From Daphnia pulex (taxonomy: Eukaryota; Arthropoda; Branchiopoda; Diplostraca; Daphniidae): a stretch of 64,000 bases of DNA. The stretch covers positions 8,883,501 through 8,947,500 of the forward strand of contig NC_060018.1 in assembly GCF_021134715.1 (NCBI RefSeq), read 5' to 3'. A program made the position numbers and the translations under genes. Positions 1-13,135 of the stretch are shown in pieces; the stretch's first letter is position 1; each line of letters starts with the position of its first letter. The notes under the pieces were generated by a model. That model searched no databases and was not told where the DNA came from. It worked only from the letters and a program-made list of their open reading frames with translations.

Positions 1-201
1 AATTCAGTTTGGAAAAAGGACGCAAATTAATCTTTGTTCTTTTTCCGTCGGATCTCGGTTTGTCCCTGTTCTTCATCAATCCTTCTTTCTTCCGTCCCCG
101 CTGCTTCCCCGTCGCCGTTTCTGACGCCATCTGTTCCCCGAGAAAGGCGGTGGTTAATGGAAAGAGGGGGGGGGTTGGAGAATTATGATGCTTCTTCAAC
201 A
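1..201 (-). repeat. BEL 3' LTR (partial)
   Basis: This stretch matches 6620-6821 with scattered substitutions and a longer G run near 167. The distal 65 bp or so lie outside the window. Confidence 0.87.
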
Positions 202-304
202 CGGCCGACCCTGTTTTCTGAAGAGAAAACATTCCGCTTTTCTTCTTCTTCCAGGAGACATAGTTTCACGACCGCCTTGTGGTACTCTCCATGTTGAGTG
301 GCCA

Positions 305-3300
305 CTATCGCCGAGTGCACGGCGCCATCAGTACTTGTAAAAACATGCGTAATTTTTCCCAGTGGCCAATGCCCTTCCGCTTATTTGGAATAAAGCACAA
401 TGACGATATCGCCGATCTTGAGGTTTGGCCTGTGCTCCAGCCATTTCCGTCGTTCAATCTGGGGGGGGGGGGGGAATTTTCCCGAAGCCAGCGATGCCAA
501 AACTGTTTGGCTAAGGCCAGTGCCGCTCTGTAGCGTAAACGACAGTTAACGTCACGTTCGTCGACGATATTCAGTGGCACGTTTGGATTAGCTCTTCCAA
601 TTAACAAGTGGTACGGCGTCAGGGCTTCTGGATCGTGTTGGTCGACGCTAACATGCGTTAACGGTCTGCTGTTAAGTAGGCATTCGACTAAAGTGATTGC
701 GGTCCTCAATACTTCGTCTGTGGTCGTTTGCCCGTGCAGGACGGCGGTAAGGGCGGTTTTAGCTTAGCGGATGAGCCTCTCCCACGCGCCTCCGAAGTGA
801 GGAGCATAAGGGGGGTTGAAACGCCAGGTTGTCTGCTTCGTTGCCTCCTTACTGATGAATTCCGCCTTATTCCAACTTCCTATTCCGTCGCTAATTTCTT
901 TCACGGCCGACGTAAATTTCGTACCGTTATCACTGTAAAAGAGGGTTGGTTTGCCTTTGTGAACGACAAATTGACTGTAAGCTCGTAGGAAGGAGTCCAT
1001 CTCCATAGATTCCATCATCTCGAGATGAACCGCACGAGTCGTCATACAAGTAAATATGATACCATAACGTTAAGGCTGACGTCAAAACATTTTTACAGTT
1101 ATGGGGCCGAAAATGTCGACTCCAGTATGTGTAAATGCGGGATTGTGGGCCTTGAGGCGGCAGGCAGGCAGCGCGGCCATGAAGGGGCTACAGGTTTTGC
1201 GTTTCTTCGACGACAGAGTAGGTAGATGATGGATTTTATTGTTGATCTACCTTTTAGCACCGAATACGTCGAGCGTAAATTGCTCAACATAAACTCCGCT
1301 GTCGCATGGGCCAGGTCGTTGTGCAGTTTTTGAATAAAAAGAGTTGCAAACCTATGTTTAGGATGGAGAAGGATCGGATGTCTCACTGAATACGGAGCTT
1401 CTGCCCTTTGGATTCGCCCACCGACACGAAGAATTCCGTCGTGGTGTAGAAAAGGCGACAGCTGCGCGATTTTTGAGTCTGGTGGAATGGGGCACCGATC
1501 CATGATGCAATTTATTTCTTGAGAAAAGTGAGCCTGCTGCGATAGTTTAACAAGAAATTGCTTTGCCACTGAGATTTCCTTTGTAGACAGTACAGTGGAG
1601 GGAGGATGATAATTAGGTTTTTCGTGTCTAGCTTGGTGAAACATGTTGAAGAGAAGAGCCGTTGAACGTAGGCGGTGGTTCGTACGATTAAATTGACCGA
1701 GGATCTTCTTTCCTCTAGGGCTTCGAACCGATTGGTTTCGGGTTCTCCTGACAGGCTCACCCAGATTCGAGATTCAACGTTATCGTCTTTCTTGACTTCC
1801 AGATCCACCTCGTTTGCAGAGGTTACGTAGGGATCTATAGGGAATGTGGGCCAGTTTTCTCGTGGTTTTTTTCAGGAAGTCTGGCCCCTGGAACCAGCGG
1901 TGTTGTTCAGTCATTTGTTTCGGTGAAACTCCCCCGCAGCAATCATCGGCGGGATTTTCTTTAATAGGAACGTATCTCCAGTCGTTAGCATTTTTCGTTT
2001 CTAGCATCTCTCCTACTCTGTTGGCGACGTAGGAGTGATAGCGGCAGTGTTCTGAAGTTAAAAGTTAACATCTCAAGAAGGTAGTTGAGTCGGTCCAAAT
2101 AGTTACGTTGTTGATCGTAGCGTCGAGCTCGGCCTTCACCGTGTTAATCAATCGATATGCGACAAGGGCGCCGTTCAGCTCGAGTCGTGGGATGGTAATT
2201 AGCCCTTCGGGGGAAATTCTGGACTTGGCAATGACGAAAGCTACCTCGACTCTGCTTTGAAATCCAGTCCTAATATAGACCACAGCTCCGTAACCCTTTT
2301 TTGAGGCGTCGGAAAATGCATGAAGTTCGATTGCAGTCGGTTTTCATTGGTGGACTTGTAGCAGCGCTGAAGGTTGATTTGACTCAGGGATTCAAGTGAT
2401 TAATTCCATTCTTCCCAGCGGATTATGATGCTGCGATCCAGAATTTCGTCGCATGTTGTTGATCTTTCCCAGGCATCTCGTAGCAGCTGCTTTGATATGA
2501 ACATCACCGGAGCAAGGAAGCCCAACGGATCGAAGACGCTGGCTGCTGAACGTAACAAGTCTCTTGCAGTTGTTCTTATTGTTGGAACCTTTACTTGGAG
2601 TTCGAATGCGTCACTTTGACAGTTCCAGGTGAGAAGCGTTCGCTCCGTCGGGAGGTCGTCCATGTCCAAATTAAGGGTAGGTTTTGATAACAGCGGTTCT
2701 GGTAGTGAAGAGAGGATCGTTTTGTAGGCGGAAGACCATTGGGTGAGTTTAAATCCTCCGCAAAGGAGCCATTCTCTGAGTTGTTTACTGACGTACATGG
2801 CTTCGGCTTGATCGTCGAATGACTCCATGTCATTGTTGTCGACGTAAAAATAGTTGACGATCCTGTTGGTGACTCCAGGAAAATCTTCTTCATTATCTGC
2901 TCCGGTGCGCCGTAGTGCGTATGAACAGATGGTAGGTGATGATACGATGCCAAATATTTGCACTTACATTTCCATAATATTTGGCTGTTCCAGCGATCCG
3001 GGTTATCTCCATAGATATCTTAAGGCTGGTCGGTCACCGGAAAAAAACTTTTACTTGGTGGAACATTTTCTCAATATCTGCCGTCACTGGAAATTTAGCT
3101 CGTCGGAAGCGCATCAGTAGACCGACAAGGCTGGTCAGCAGGTCTGGCCCTTTGAGCAGCCGGTCGTTCAGGGAAACTCCGTTAAATCTTGCTGATGCGT
3201 CGAATACTATCCTGACCTTGTCCGGCTTTTGTGGGTTTACTACACCGTGATGGGGAAGATAAAAGAACTTTCCTGGTGGAGTGGCGTCCACCTTGGCTTT

Positions 3301-4300
3301 TGAAATCTTCCTGGCGTGTCCTAAGGCGACGTACTCTGCCATAATCGATGCGTATTTAGAGCGAAAGGGGGGTCGGATCTGAATTTATCTTCGAGTGAGC
3401 GAAGCCGTCGGAATACTGCCGAGTAATTATCTGGCAGGTGTGGTTCTGCCGATTTGAAGGGCAGGCCGATGTCATACCTCTCACCATCATATCTTTTTGA
3501 CAATTCAATTTTCTGGAGCGCTATCACGTCGTTTTGCGGGACTGGAACCTTAACGTTCGGGTGTGTGCCTATCATATCACCGGTGATAAAGGCTTCAACG
3601 ACCTTCTTGAAATGATCTTCATTTTCTTCAATAGTGAGAGTGAAAACGTTGTTAGTATTGTGTTGTCTAGAAGGATTTATCTTGTCCAATTTTCCTACAA
3701 CACACCAACCAAAGGGAGTGGAGAGCGCCATGGGTGCATTTTTCCATTGGTTTTCTCTTCTTGATTCAACGACGTCGTGGGCGTCGGTTAGTTCCATTCC
3801 TATCAATATAGTGACTTCGCCGCCGTCGATTTCTTGTAGCTTGATATCTTTGAGATGAGGCCATTCGTAGAGTGCGGTCTTCGGATGCTGCGTCTGTGAA
3901 TGTTGAGCTTTTCAATGAAGTAGGCTTCGTCGACGTCGAATTCTTCGCAACGATTCAATGCGGTTATTGTGAATCGCACCTTTCTTGTCCTGATGAGGGG
4001 GTCTTGAGCGTGTAAGGTACCAAATTTTTATCTGCTCCATTCCCCTTTTAGCGATAGGTACGTGGAGACGTCGTCGCGAATAAGAGTAACTCTGCTACGC
4101 GGGCGAGAAGTCCGTAAGTCTTGAATTCCTTTCCGTTGGCGCGTACAATGATTGGAACTATTGGTTAGAAGGTGTAATCATCGATTGGGTAGGTGAAGCC
4201 ACAAAACTAGGATATTGTATATCTTTCTCTGTTTCGTTGTTGGTGCTGTCTTGGGTTAGATCCCCACATTACTGGGGCCCCATGGAGGAGGACGTGGTGC
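305..4300 (-). pseudogene. BEL/Pao pol remnant (protease, RT, RNase H, integrase)
   Basis: From 5' to 3' on the minus strand: a DUF1758-type aspartic protease region near 4300-3500, reverse transcriptase at about 3340-2400, RNase H/peptidase-A17 region at about 2280-1780, the integrase zinc-binding region at 1644-1099, the integrase core at 1045-764 (SDNGT and GGAWERL motifs), and a DUF5641-like C terminus at 709-305. The RT block has KVRIVFDAS and a YVDN box where YVDD is expected, so one catalytic aspartate is replaced. Several frameshifts and stops interrupt the frame. Confidence 0.87.
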
Positions 4301-4314
4301 CGGTATTTGCAGCC

Positions 4315-6232
4315 TTAAATCGGACAGTTCTTGTCTTGGCCGCACTCAATACTTCGATGGCCTCCCTTTAGACATCGAAAGCAAAGTCTTTTTCCTTTGA
4401 TGAGCTGAGCTCGTTTTTCGGGAGTTAAGTCCTTGAAGCGTTGGCAGTGATCGAGTTGATGGGATTCTTTACATCCTGCTGGACAGCCATTTGCTACGTT
4501 TGTTTCATCGGGAGATATATTGAAGACGGCGTGACGATCACGATACTGTTTGTCTCTGCTACTATCCCTCGGTGCCGATGTTTGCGCTCTCGACTCTTCC
4601 ATGTACGACTCATCTAGCCAATCGTCAAAGTCGACAAGCGTTGGGAGTCTCGGCTGGAGACTCCAGCTCTTCTTTCCCCAACTCTTGCGGAGGCTGATGG
4701 GAAGTTTAGCAGCAAGTTGTTGGATGATGGCAAAGCATCCCAGTTGAGAATCGTAACCGCCGTACTTCAACGTGCACACTACCCCTCGTACCTTGGCGCC
4801 GAATTTCTGCAGTGCTTTGTAATCGTCTTCTTTAAAGGCCGAGAGCGCCATTAGTTTTTCGTTACAAGCCTGGGCTACTAATTAGGGGTTGCCATATTTT
4901 CGATGAAGTTCTTTCAGGGCGTGTTGTTAGAGGCCTGGGTGTAAAAGTGCATCACCGATACGGTCGCGAACATCTTGGCGTAGGCTATTGCGTAGATGAT
5001 AAAGACTTTCTGCATCTGAAGCGCAGGCGTCATGTATAAGTATCTTGAAGCCCGTGATAAATGACGGTCAATCTTGCGGGTCGCCAGAAAAAGTCTGGAT
5101 CGACATTTGTGGTGCTCTCGGTTGAACTGAATGCGGAGCAGGCTGGTTGAGGTTCGGGACGCGTAAATTAGTAATCCACATATCGGGTTGTTGGAAGCCG
5201 TACGATGCTGGTCTGTCGTCGGGCAGTGAAAAGAAATTCGTAGAGTTTGGTTGCGTGGGGTAATTTGAAGCGCCCAGGGTTGTAAAATAGTCGGACGATG
5301 ATGTGGTTGGTGCTGGTTGCGTGTCTGGGAAGTTATTTTGCTGATAGACGGAAGTCGCTGTCGTCGTTGATGGCCGCGGACGGTTGAAGTTTGTCTCGGT
5401 TGTAAACGTAACGTTGCGCTGAGTCACTGGGGTCGATCTTGTCGTTGCAGGCGGTCCGGAGACTATAGCACGGTTATAGGGAGTGGCTGGAGCTTGATTA
5501 GGTAGACCCATTGGAGTAGCGTTGAAATTTGGGACTGGCTGTACTTGTTGGTTGGACGCACGGGTAGTCGTTTTGAGGAAAAATTAGCAGTTAATAGAAG
5601 GCAGTTTCTCTTTGTTTTGCGGTTTCGGATGGCAGATGACAGGGATCGGGACACTTCTCTCGCCTGTCGTTCGAGTGATTTTTTCTCTGGCGTTTCCTCG
5701 TGAGTTGGAGTGGAGGGTAGGCTTGCTATTAATTCTGGCAGTTGTACGGCTGAATACTGTTGGGCCTGACGAATGAGTTAAGGCAATGGGCGCGGTGTCT
5801 CATGCCGGTAAACAACCGAACCCTCGCACGTTGGGGAGAAGAAATAGTGGGGTGATAATTCAGGCCGGCAAACGACCGAACGATCGGAGGTCGATGAGAG
5901 AGGCGATTCAGGCCGGTAAACGACCGCACGCTCCGGGGTTGAGGTGGAAGAGGGGGAGATTCAGGCCGGTAAACGACCGAACGCTCCGGAATAGGAAATT
6001 TTAGGATTTGATTACGTGCCGGTGGTCCGACCGCATACTCGTTCAATGATGATATATTAGGTGGCAAGGTGGTTGACTGCTCGTCCTGTTGTTCAAGAAG
6101 GTGATTTTTTGATGAAGGATGGCGTGGAATAGCGTGGCGTGGAATAGAATGGCGTTGAAATATATACAGCTGGAATGGTCGAGTCAATGGCTGGGCGTAG
6201 CGTTTCGTCAATTTGGTATGAGTCGGAGCCAT
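4315..6232 (-). pseudogene. BEL/Pao gag remnant
   Basis: Minus-strand coding blocks at 6232-5729, 5654-5463, 5511-5068 and 4851-4315 form the gag portion. The last block has the Cys/His-rich C-terminal module typical of BEL gag, with cysteines in CPAGC, CFRC and ECG motifs. The N-terminal block contains a tandemly repeated peptide of the form RSF(T/A)GLN. Frame changes and stops separate the blocks. BEL gag packages the element RNA into cytoplasmic particles; this copy is broken. Confidence 0.82.
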
Positions 6233-6553
6233 GATTCGAGTTGAAGCTATCTTCCTCTTCCAAATTAGCCAACTGGATTCGAATCACTACGTCTCTCTCT
6301 CTGGCTGCCGTTTGTCGACGTTGTTTTCTTCTTGCCTTGTCACGCTGTCTGCCTCCTGTAGATCAACAACTTCGTTGTCTTTTCCCAGGCATCCCTACTG
6401 GATTTTAGAAGGATGGCTGGGATGCTCTCGGATCTGAGTGGTGGGGATCAAGTGCTAGGCACGAGATCGTCGCGTGGTGACCACGCGGTTGAGTTCTCCC
6501 AGTATAGTTCTGACTCCGTGGGGTTCTTTGTCTTCCCGGTCGATGCACCAAAA

Positions 6554-6821
6554 TGTTCAGAACTGATACTGGTTGGTTTTAAGCGGACAAGTTTTATTTT
6601 TCTGCGACTACAGACTCAGAATTCAGTTTAGAAAAAGGAAGCAAATTAATCTTTGTTCTTTCTCCGTCGGATCTCGGTTTGTCCCTGCTCTTCATCAATC
6701 CTTCTTTTTTCCGTCCCCGCTGCTTCCCCGTCGCCGTTCCTGGCGACATCTGTTCTCCGAGAAAAGCGGTGGTTCATGGAAAAGGGGAGTGGGGGTGGAG
6801 GATTATGATGCTTCTTCAACA
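6554..6821 (-). repeat. BEL 5' LTR
   Basis: This 268-bp LTR begins TGTTGAAG on the minus strand and ends ...GAACA. It aligns along its length with 1-201. The internal sequence next to it (6532-6550) reads TGGTGCATCGACCGGGAAG on the minus strand, which is where a tRNA primer-binding site is expected and resembles primer sites of other BEL elements. Confidence 0.88.
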
Positions 6822-9010
6822 ACTAGCAAAAACGGATCACCAACAATACGAAGATCATTATGCTTTTACATGTAGTGCAGTAAAAACTCTTCAAGAGGAA
6901 TATGCTTTTGCTTCTGATGCCTTTCTCGAACATGCTGGTATCAAAAAGTGTATTGCCGACTCTGGCACAAGGAAGCACATGTCAGATCAGCGTAACATCT
7001 TCTCTACTTTCAAAGCAGTGGTTCCTGGCGCATGACCCATGGTATTAGAACCAAAAACCAGCCACTTTAAGTTCACGGTCACGGTTCAATACAAATCGAA
7101 ACTCCAGACAACGGGAAATAGACTATGCCACTACTCTGAACGATGTATTTTTTGTCCCTCAGCTAGGTGCCAATCTCTTCTCTATAAGAAAGTTGCAACA
7201 ATTCGTGGATGCCTAGTTTCTTTGACAGTGCTGGAGTTACTTTTCTCGTGGCGACACAATAGTTTTATTGGGAGCCAGATTAGGTAAAAATCTTTATCAT
7301 CTAGATTTGAAGATTACCGTACCAACATCAACAGCTCTTTTCTCAATATCAGTTCCAACGTCAATATCAACATGGCACTAACGTCTATGCTACGTGAACC
7401 ATCGGTATATTCATAAGATGGCAAACAGCAACATGATCGATGGTCTCAACATCAACAACGCTGCCGAGTCATCTCCTATCTGTGAAGGTTGTGCGTATGG
7501 AAAAATCATTGTTCTTCCTTTCCAACTGATGAACGAAAGCGAACCACCAGTGTTGGAGAACTTATCCACTCGGACATATGCGGTCTCATGAGTGTTCCAT
7601 CACTAGGCTACTCCCGATACTACGTTCTGTTTAGGGACGATTTTAGTTGTTTTCTTGTGGTTCATTTCATTCGACAAAAATCAGAAGCATCGGAGCTGTT
7701 TTAACTATTCGTTATTCGACTACACTCTCAAATTGGACAAAACGTCCACACGCTCCGTTCGGATAATGGGGGAGAGTACGGAGGAAAAGAGTTTAATTCA
7801 TGGCTGTCGCAGAAAGGAATCAAACATGAGAGTAGCGCTCCATACAATCCCGATTAAATGGAGTATCGGAACGCGCAAATATAACGATTATAATCAGCAG
7901 GCAGGCTCATTCATATAAAAAAGTTGCCTCTTGAGCTATGGGCAGAAGCCATCAACTGTGCATTCTATACTCTTAACAGAGTCATGTTAAGAACAATTTT
8001 AAGTACTCCGTATGAAGCTTGGTTCAAGACTAAACCAAATGTGAGTCATTTAAAGATTTTTGGTTGTGAAGCCTACGTCCATATCCCAGAATCCAATCGT
8101 TAAAAGCTTGATCCAAAAAGTGAGAAATGTTTTTTTGTTGGTTATTCAGAAATTCTAAAAGCACATCGTTTCTGGAATCGGCGAAATCTCAAGATCAGTC
8201 GCGATGCCATCTTTAATGAAGAGTCTACTGCTGATACTCCGATTTACTCTCCAGATCAAATTAAATGTTCAACGAAGGAACAAAGCCTCCCTCTAACCGC
8301 TGTAACAGACCCAGTAACCCAAGATGACGAATCTGACCCTTTTCATGGCTTTGAAATTAGAGATCTTAAAATTCATCAAAACTAGGAACGAAAAGGTTTA
8401 TCCTCAATGGGTTAGAAAACCACAAGGAGAATGGTGGAAGGTCTCTCAACCATACTGTTCAATACGCGCTGCATGCTGCCACACATCCGGATATTGAAGA
8501 ACCTTCTAGCTGCAACTAAGTGATACAATCAAATGAAGCAAAACACTGGATGAGGGCTATGAAAGAAGAACTCAACTAATCAAAAATGGAACTTGGGTAC
8601 TTACAAATCTTCCACACTCACAAGTCTACCATACGGTAGATCAGTCATCAAGAGTCGTTGGGTTTACAAACTCATAAGAGAATCTTAAAATGAAATTCAG
8701 CGCTTTTAAAGCCCGTTTTGTTGCGAAAGGTTTTTCGCAAAAAACTGGAATAGACTTTGACGAAACATATGTCCCTGTGGTACAATGCGATTCAATAAGA
8801 ACAATCCTAGCAATTGTAGCTGTCTAAGATTTGGAAATATCACAACTTGACGTAAAAACTGCCTTTTTCCATGGCAAATTAGAAGAGGAGAACAGCCAAG
8901 ACTTCTCCGACGATGGAAAAGAAACACAAGTGTGTCGTTTGTTGAAAGGCCTATATGCTTTAAAACAGGCGTCTAGATCGTGCAACCAAAATGTTGACTC
9001 TTTTCTCACT
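6822..9010 (+). mobile_element. Copia-type retrotransposon fragment, decayed
   Basis: Translated pieces in order resemble the Copia polyprotein. They are an aspartic protease with ADSGT (about 6956), a gag-pre-integrase region, integrase with a DDFSCF-like start (about 7630), the SEKCFFVGYSE segment after integrase (about 8120), and RT with QLDVKTAFFHG followed by LLKGLYALKQ (about 8845-8970). Frameshifts and stops are frequent and neither LTR is visible. The 5' part is interrupted at 6821 by the BEL element and the 3' part ends before the non-LTR element at about 9.1 kb. It is related to, but clearly diverged from, the Copia copy at 13136. Confidence 0.85.
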
Positions 9011-9159
9011 GAGTACAGCCTACTACTAGCAATTCCCCCTTTTTTAATCCCTTTTGTTTCTTTCGTTCTTTTCCTTAAAAGGCGAAAATAGATTTAAAAA
9101 TGGGGAATAGTTAGATTTTCAGTATACCTTCCGTCAATTTGAAATAAAAAAACATAGAG

Positions 9160-12100
9160 CAATTTGCCTGCTCAAGAAATTAACAAGCGTTACTGTATTC
9201 CGCGTACTGCCCCCAAAGGAGACTGCTCAAAAGAAGAAATCAGCACGCTGATCGACCAGGACAACTACTTCCTGATACGTGGAGACTTCAACGCCCACCA
9301 TGAATCTTGGAGCCACCAAACCACCCCAAACAATAGCGGCAAATCAATTTACAGCGCTCTCCTCCAATCACCTCAAGCCACGCTCATAGCCCCCCACTCA
9401 CTATGCACGTACATCAACCCATCAACAGGGAAAACCTCAACAATTGATCTCATGATCACGACAGCTGAAATCGCCTGCGACGCCCCAATATCCCTTGGCC
9501 CATACTTGGGCAGCGATCATCTTCCCGTTATCACCAAAACAAGACTCACACCAAAGGATCCAATCATCCCTCCCGCAAAATGGATACTAAACGACGACCA
9601 CTGGCACGAATTGAACGCTGCAATAGCGGCCAATCTCAACAACAAAAGACTCGTCGACATGGACCACCCTCAAGAAGCCTACGACCTATTCAGCAACACT
9701 CTCATCGAAACCAGCCACAGCTTCTTCAAAATGACAAAACCCACCCACCGAGTAAACCTAGAAAAATCCAAACCATGGTGAAACACAGACTGCAACACCC
9801 ACGTCAAAGAAACGCGCCGCGCACTTGCTGACTGGAGATCAAACCCCTTCTCAACCGAAAAAATGATGACCTGGCGGAAAAAAGAAGCAACAAAACGAAG
9901 AGTAATCATTAACGCAAAAAGAAATGCCTGGGAAAAATTCATCCCCAACCTCAACCCGAGGAAAGGACAAAAAGAACTATGGGCCTTCACCAAAACGATG
10001 ACCGGACGCAGCTTCAACAACTCCGCAGCCGGGCAAGACTTCCTATCCAGCTCCGGCTACAGAATCACCGACTCAAAGGAAAATGCCAACCTCCTCTTCG
10101 ACAGCATCCTAGACAAAAGAAACGCTAACCAGTCAACAAAGAACGAGATAAAAACATCGATAGAGAAAGCCCTAAATCCCACCAACAGAAACCCACTCAA
10201 CTCTACCATCACCAAAGACGAAGTCAATCGCGCCCTCACAAAACTAAAAAGCAAAGCGGTAAGGCCTGACAGCATCCACAACCAAATGCTGGCCAACCTA
10301 TCCCCCGACAACAGAGACTACATGCGTCACCTCTTCAATCTACTCCTACACCACGGATTCGCCCCACAGGCCTGGAAAGAAGCCACAATCATCCCAATAC
10401 TAAAACCCAACAAGCAGCCTGACGACCCTCTCTCATACCGCCCCATCTCACTCACATCCTGCCTCAGCAAGATTATGGAACGAATATTCAACTACCGGAT
10501 CAACTGGCACCTAGAAACAAGAAACCTCCTCCAACCAACCCAAGCTGGATTCCGCCCAAACAGAAGCACCATCGACCAAATCATCTCTCTTGAAAATGAC
10601 GTCATGACAGGATTCAGCAACAAACTCCCAGCCTATGCTGTATTCCTTGACATAGCAAAAGCGTTCGCCCGCACCTCAACCAATGGCGGCCTATTCAAAC
10701 TAGGTAATCTGGGCATTAATGGAAATATACTAAAATGGATCAAATCTTTTCTCACTGGAAGAACTGCAAAAGTCAGAGTGGGCAACCAGCTCTCAGACCC
10801 CCGCAACCTAACTAATTGTGTCTCACAAGGAGCTGTACTAAGCCCCACCCTTTTCAACGTCATGATGAGTGACCTACCAACGCCTCCCCAAAAAATCAAC
10901 ACTAAAACGTACGCAGATGATGTAGCAGTCTAGACAACAACGAATGATCCAGGAAGAGCCGAGCAAATTCTCCAACCATGCCTCGACAAACTTTACAAAT
11001 GGGGGAAAAAATGGGACCTAGAATTCCTAGCCGACAAATCCACCCTCCTTACCTTCTCTCGATCACGAAAAAATCCCCCAAACCCGCTACTATTCATCCA
11101 CGGAAGGTACATACCCCCAACAGCAACTACAAATTCCTAGGAGTTACTTTCGACCGAAAACAATCCTGGCACGCCCACATCAATGGAGCCATCACCAGCT
11201 GCCTAAAAAAGAAAAATCTATTTATCCTACTCATCCACCACAAATACAGCCCCAACACCCACACACTAGCAACCCTATATAAAACCATCATCAGAAGCAA
11301 AGTGGACTATGACATCATGGCCTATGGAGGAGCTAGCAACTCCTCTCTCTCTAAAATCGACGTGACGACCCGCACCATCCTCCGCCAAATCCTTGGCTCA
11401 ACCAGATCCACTCCAATCGAAATTCTCTACTCAGACCTCGGGCTAGAAACAAAAAAAACCCGCATGCACTGGCCAGCAGCACGCTACCTAATCAAGCTGA
11501 GTCACAAACCGCAACACGCATATTACCAGCAGGTTCAAAAACACTACCTAAACCCCAAAACTTGGCCACCACGCAGCACCCCAAACCTCACACTACTAAT
11601 CGAAGATCTGAAGACACGCAACAGTCGCAACTGGCTATTCTCTGCAGACCTCCCCACTCAGCTCAAACCGCCACCGCCTTGGGCAACAGCTCCGCATGGA
11701 ACACTTTGGTTTCCAATGAAAAAATCTGAAGCTAGTGCCAACTCCCAAAAAGCCCGATAAATTTTCAACAACTGGCTCGCACAAATCAAACCAACCGCCA
11801 TCATCGGATACACCGACGGATCAGTCACCCAAGAAGCCGCATCCTGTGCCTACACCTTCCCCGCCATGAAAAAAGAAGAAGCCTGGCACCTCACCCACGG
11901 ATCTAACATCCAAACCGCAGAACTACACGGGATAAAAAAAGCTCTCGAAGCTGGCTACCAACACAACACAACACCCGACGAACTTTACATCTTCAGTGAC
12001 TCCAAGGCTGCCCTACAAGCCATAGACGCAACCACCAAAATAGTGCACAACCCAGTCCAACTGGACATCTGGAATCTCCTTCTCAGCCTTAAAGCATCTC

Positions 12101-12955
12101 CATCTTAAGCCATGTAGGTATCACAGGCAATGAGGCAGCGGGTAAACTTGCCAATAACGAGGAAAAAATTCCTTTCCAAAACCAAATCCGTAATCCGCTC
12201 ACATCCAACGAAATGACAGCCCTATACAATAAGAAATGGTCACTGGCAATTCTCAGCGACTTTTAAAAATGCGGCAAACCTTTTGTCACATTCAAAAGCA
12301 GACTAGGCATCATCGAATGGCTGCACCATCAACACAGACTCATCAACACATCACTCCACCACTTAAGGACTGGCCACAACAGACTGAACGCCTTCAAGAG
12401 CAAGCTGGACATGGACACTGACCCAATGTGTCGACATGGCTGTTTTTCACGCAAACCATGTCCTTACCACCTGTGAAAAATATTCAGAAGATTACATCCC
12501 AATTAAAGAATTCTTTCAGAAAAACAACCTTACCTGGTGCAGCACCAATCTACTATGCCTCAACCCATCACTCAGCAAACTCAAACAAATAGAAATCAGA
12601 GATCTCTTTGTTCAATTCAACCTCTCATCCAAAATCCACCTCATCTTATGACCTCAGCCCTAAAAACACAGCCAACAAAGCCAACAAAACAAAAACCATT
12701 ACCAAAACAATCACTAAAGCAAATAATCATCGTCACAACTCACCTTAATTTAAAAAAAAAAAACAACAACAACAACAACAACAACGCCGGCACAAGGCCA
12801 TTGAAAAAACACACCCAAACAACAAAGCCAAGCACAGCAACAGCCCAAACCAAACCTTGGTGGTGATAATGGACAACAGTCCAACGTCTGCAACACCCGC
12901 GCCACCGCGCGGCTTCGTCTGCAGCAACACCTAAAATTTAAAAAAAAAATAAATA
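9160..12955 (+). mobile_element. Non-LTR retrotransposon (I/R1/LOA-like, with RNase H), 5'-truncated
   Basis: An APE-type endonuclease remnant (RGDFNAHHESW, GSDHLPV) at 9164-9778 is followed by reverse transcriptase at 9863-10930. The RT shows SYRPISLTS, QAGFRPNRST and YADD boxes. An RNase H follows at about 11800-12108 (YTDGS, AELHGI, FSDSKAAL). An in-frame TGA at 9779 and a TAG right after the YADD box, plus further frame breaks, make it inactive. The 3' end holds an (AAC)n tract at about 12763-12785 and an A-rich tail at about 12935-12955. The endonuclease start and ORF1 are missing, consistent with 5' truncation. The presence of RNase H points to the I/R1/LOA group, but the clade is not settled. 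Confidence 0.88.
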
Positions 12956-13130
12956 AAAACGTGACTGTATATAACCAATAAAACACACACACAAAATTAA
13001 AATTGGCGAAATGGCCGTCACTGTCATGGGTTGACTTCATGTGGAATGCCCAGCTATGAAATGTTTGGAAAAATCTATCCCTCACAAAGAAACACGGAAT
13101 TACAAACCGGCTGTCCCCTGGTAGACGGAA

Positions 13131-13135
13131 GAATG
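13131..13135. repeat. Target-site duplication (left), GAATG
   Basis: GAATG directly precedes the left Copia LTR and is repeated at 17810-17814 after the right LTR. Five-bp duplications are standard for Copia integration. Confidence 0.9.

Larger units (their letters stand above)
1..6821 (-). mobile_element. BEL/Pao LTR retrotransposon, degenerate, cut by window start
   Basis: Direct repeats at 1-201 and 6554-6821 are the two LTRs. Between them, on the minus strand, lie gag, a zinc knuckle, protease, reverse transcriptase, RNase H, integrase and a DUF5641-like tail in BEL/Pao order. The complete LTR runs TGTT...AACA. The outer LTR lacks about 65 bp because the window starts inside it. The reading frame is broken many times, so this copy cannot encode a functional polyprotein. 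The sequence to the right of 6821 is Copia coding sequence, so the element inserted into an older Copia copy. The left target-site duplication lies outside the window and cannot be tested. Confidence 0.93.
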
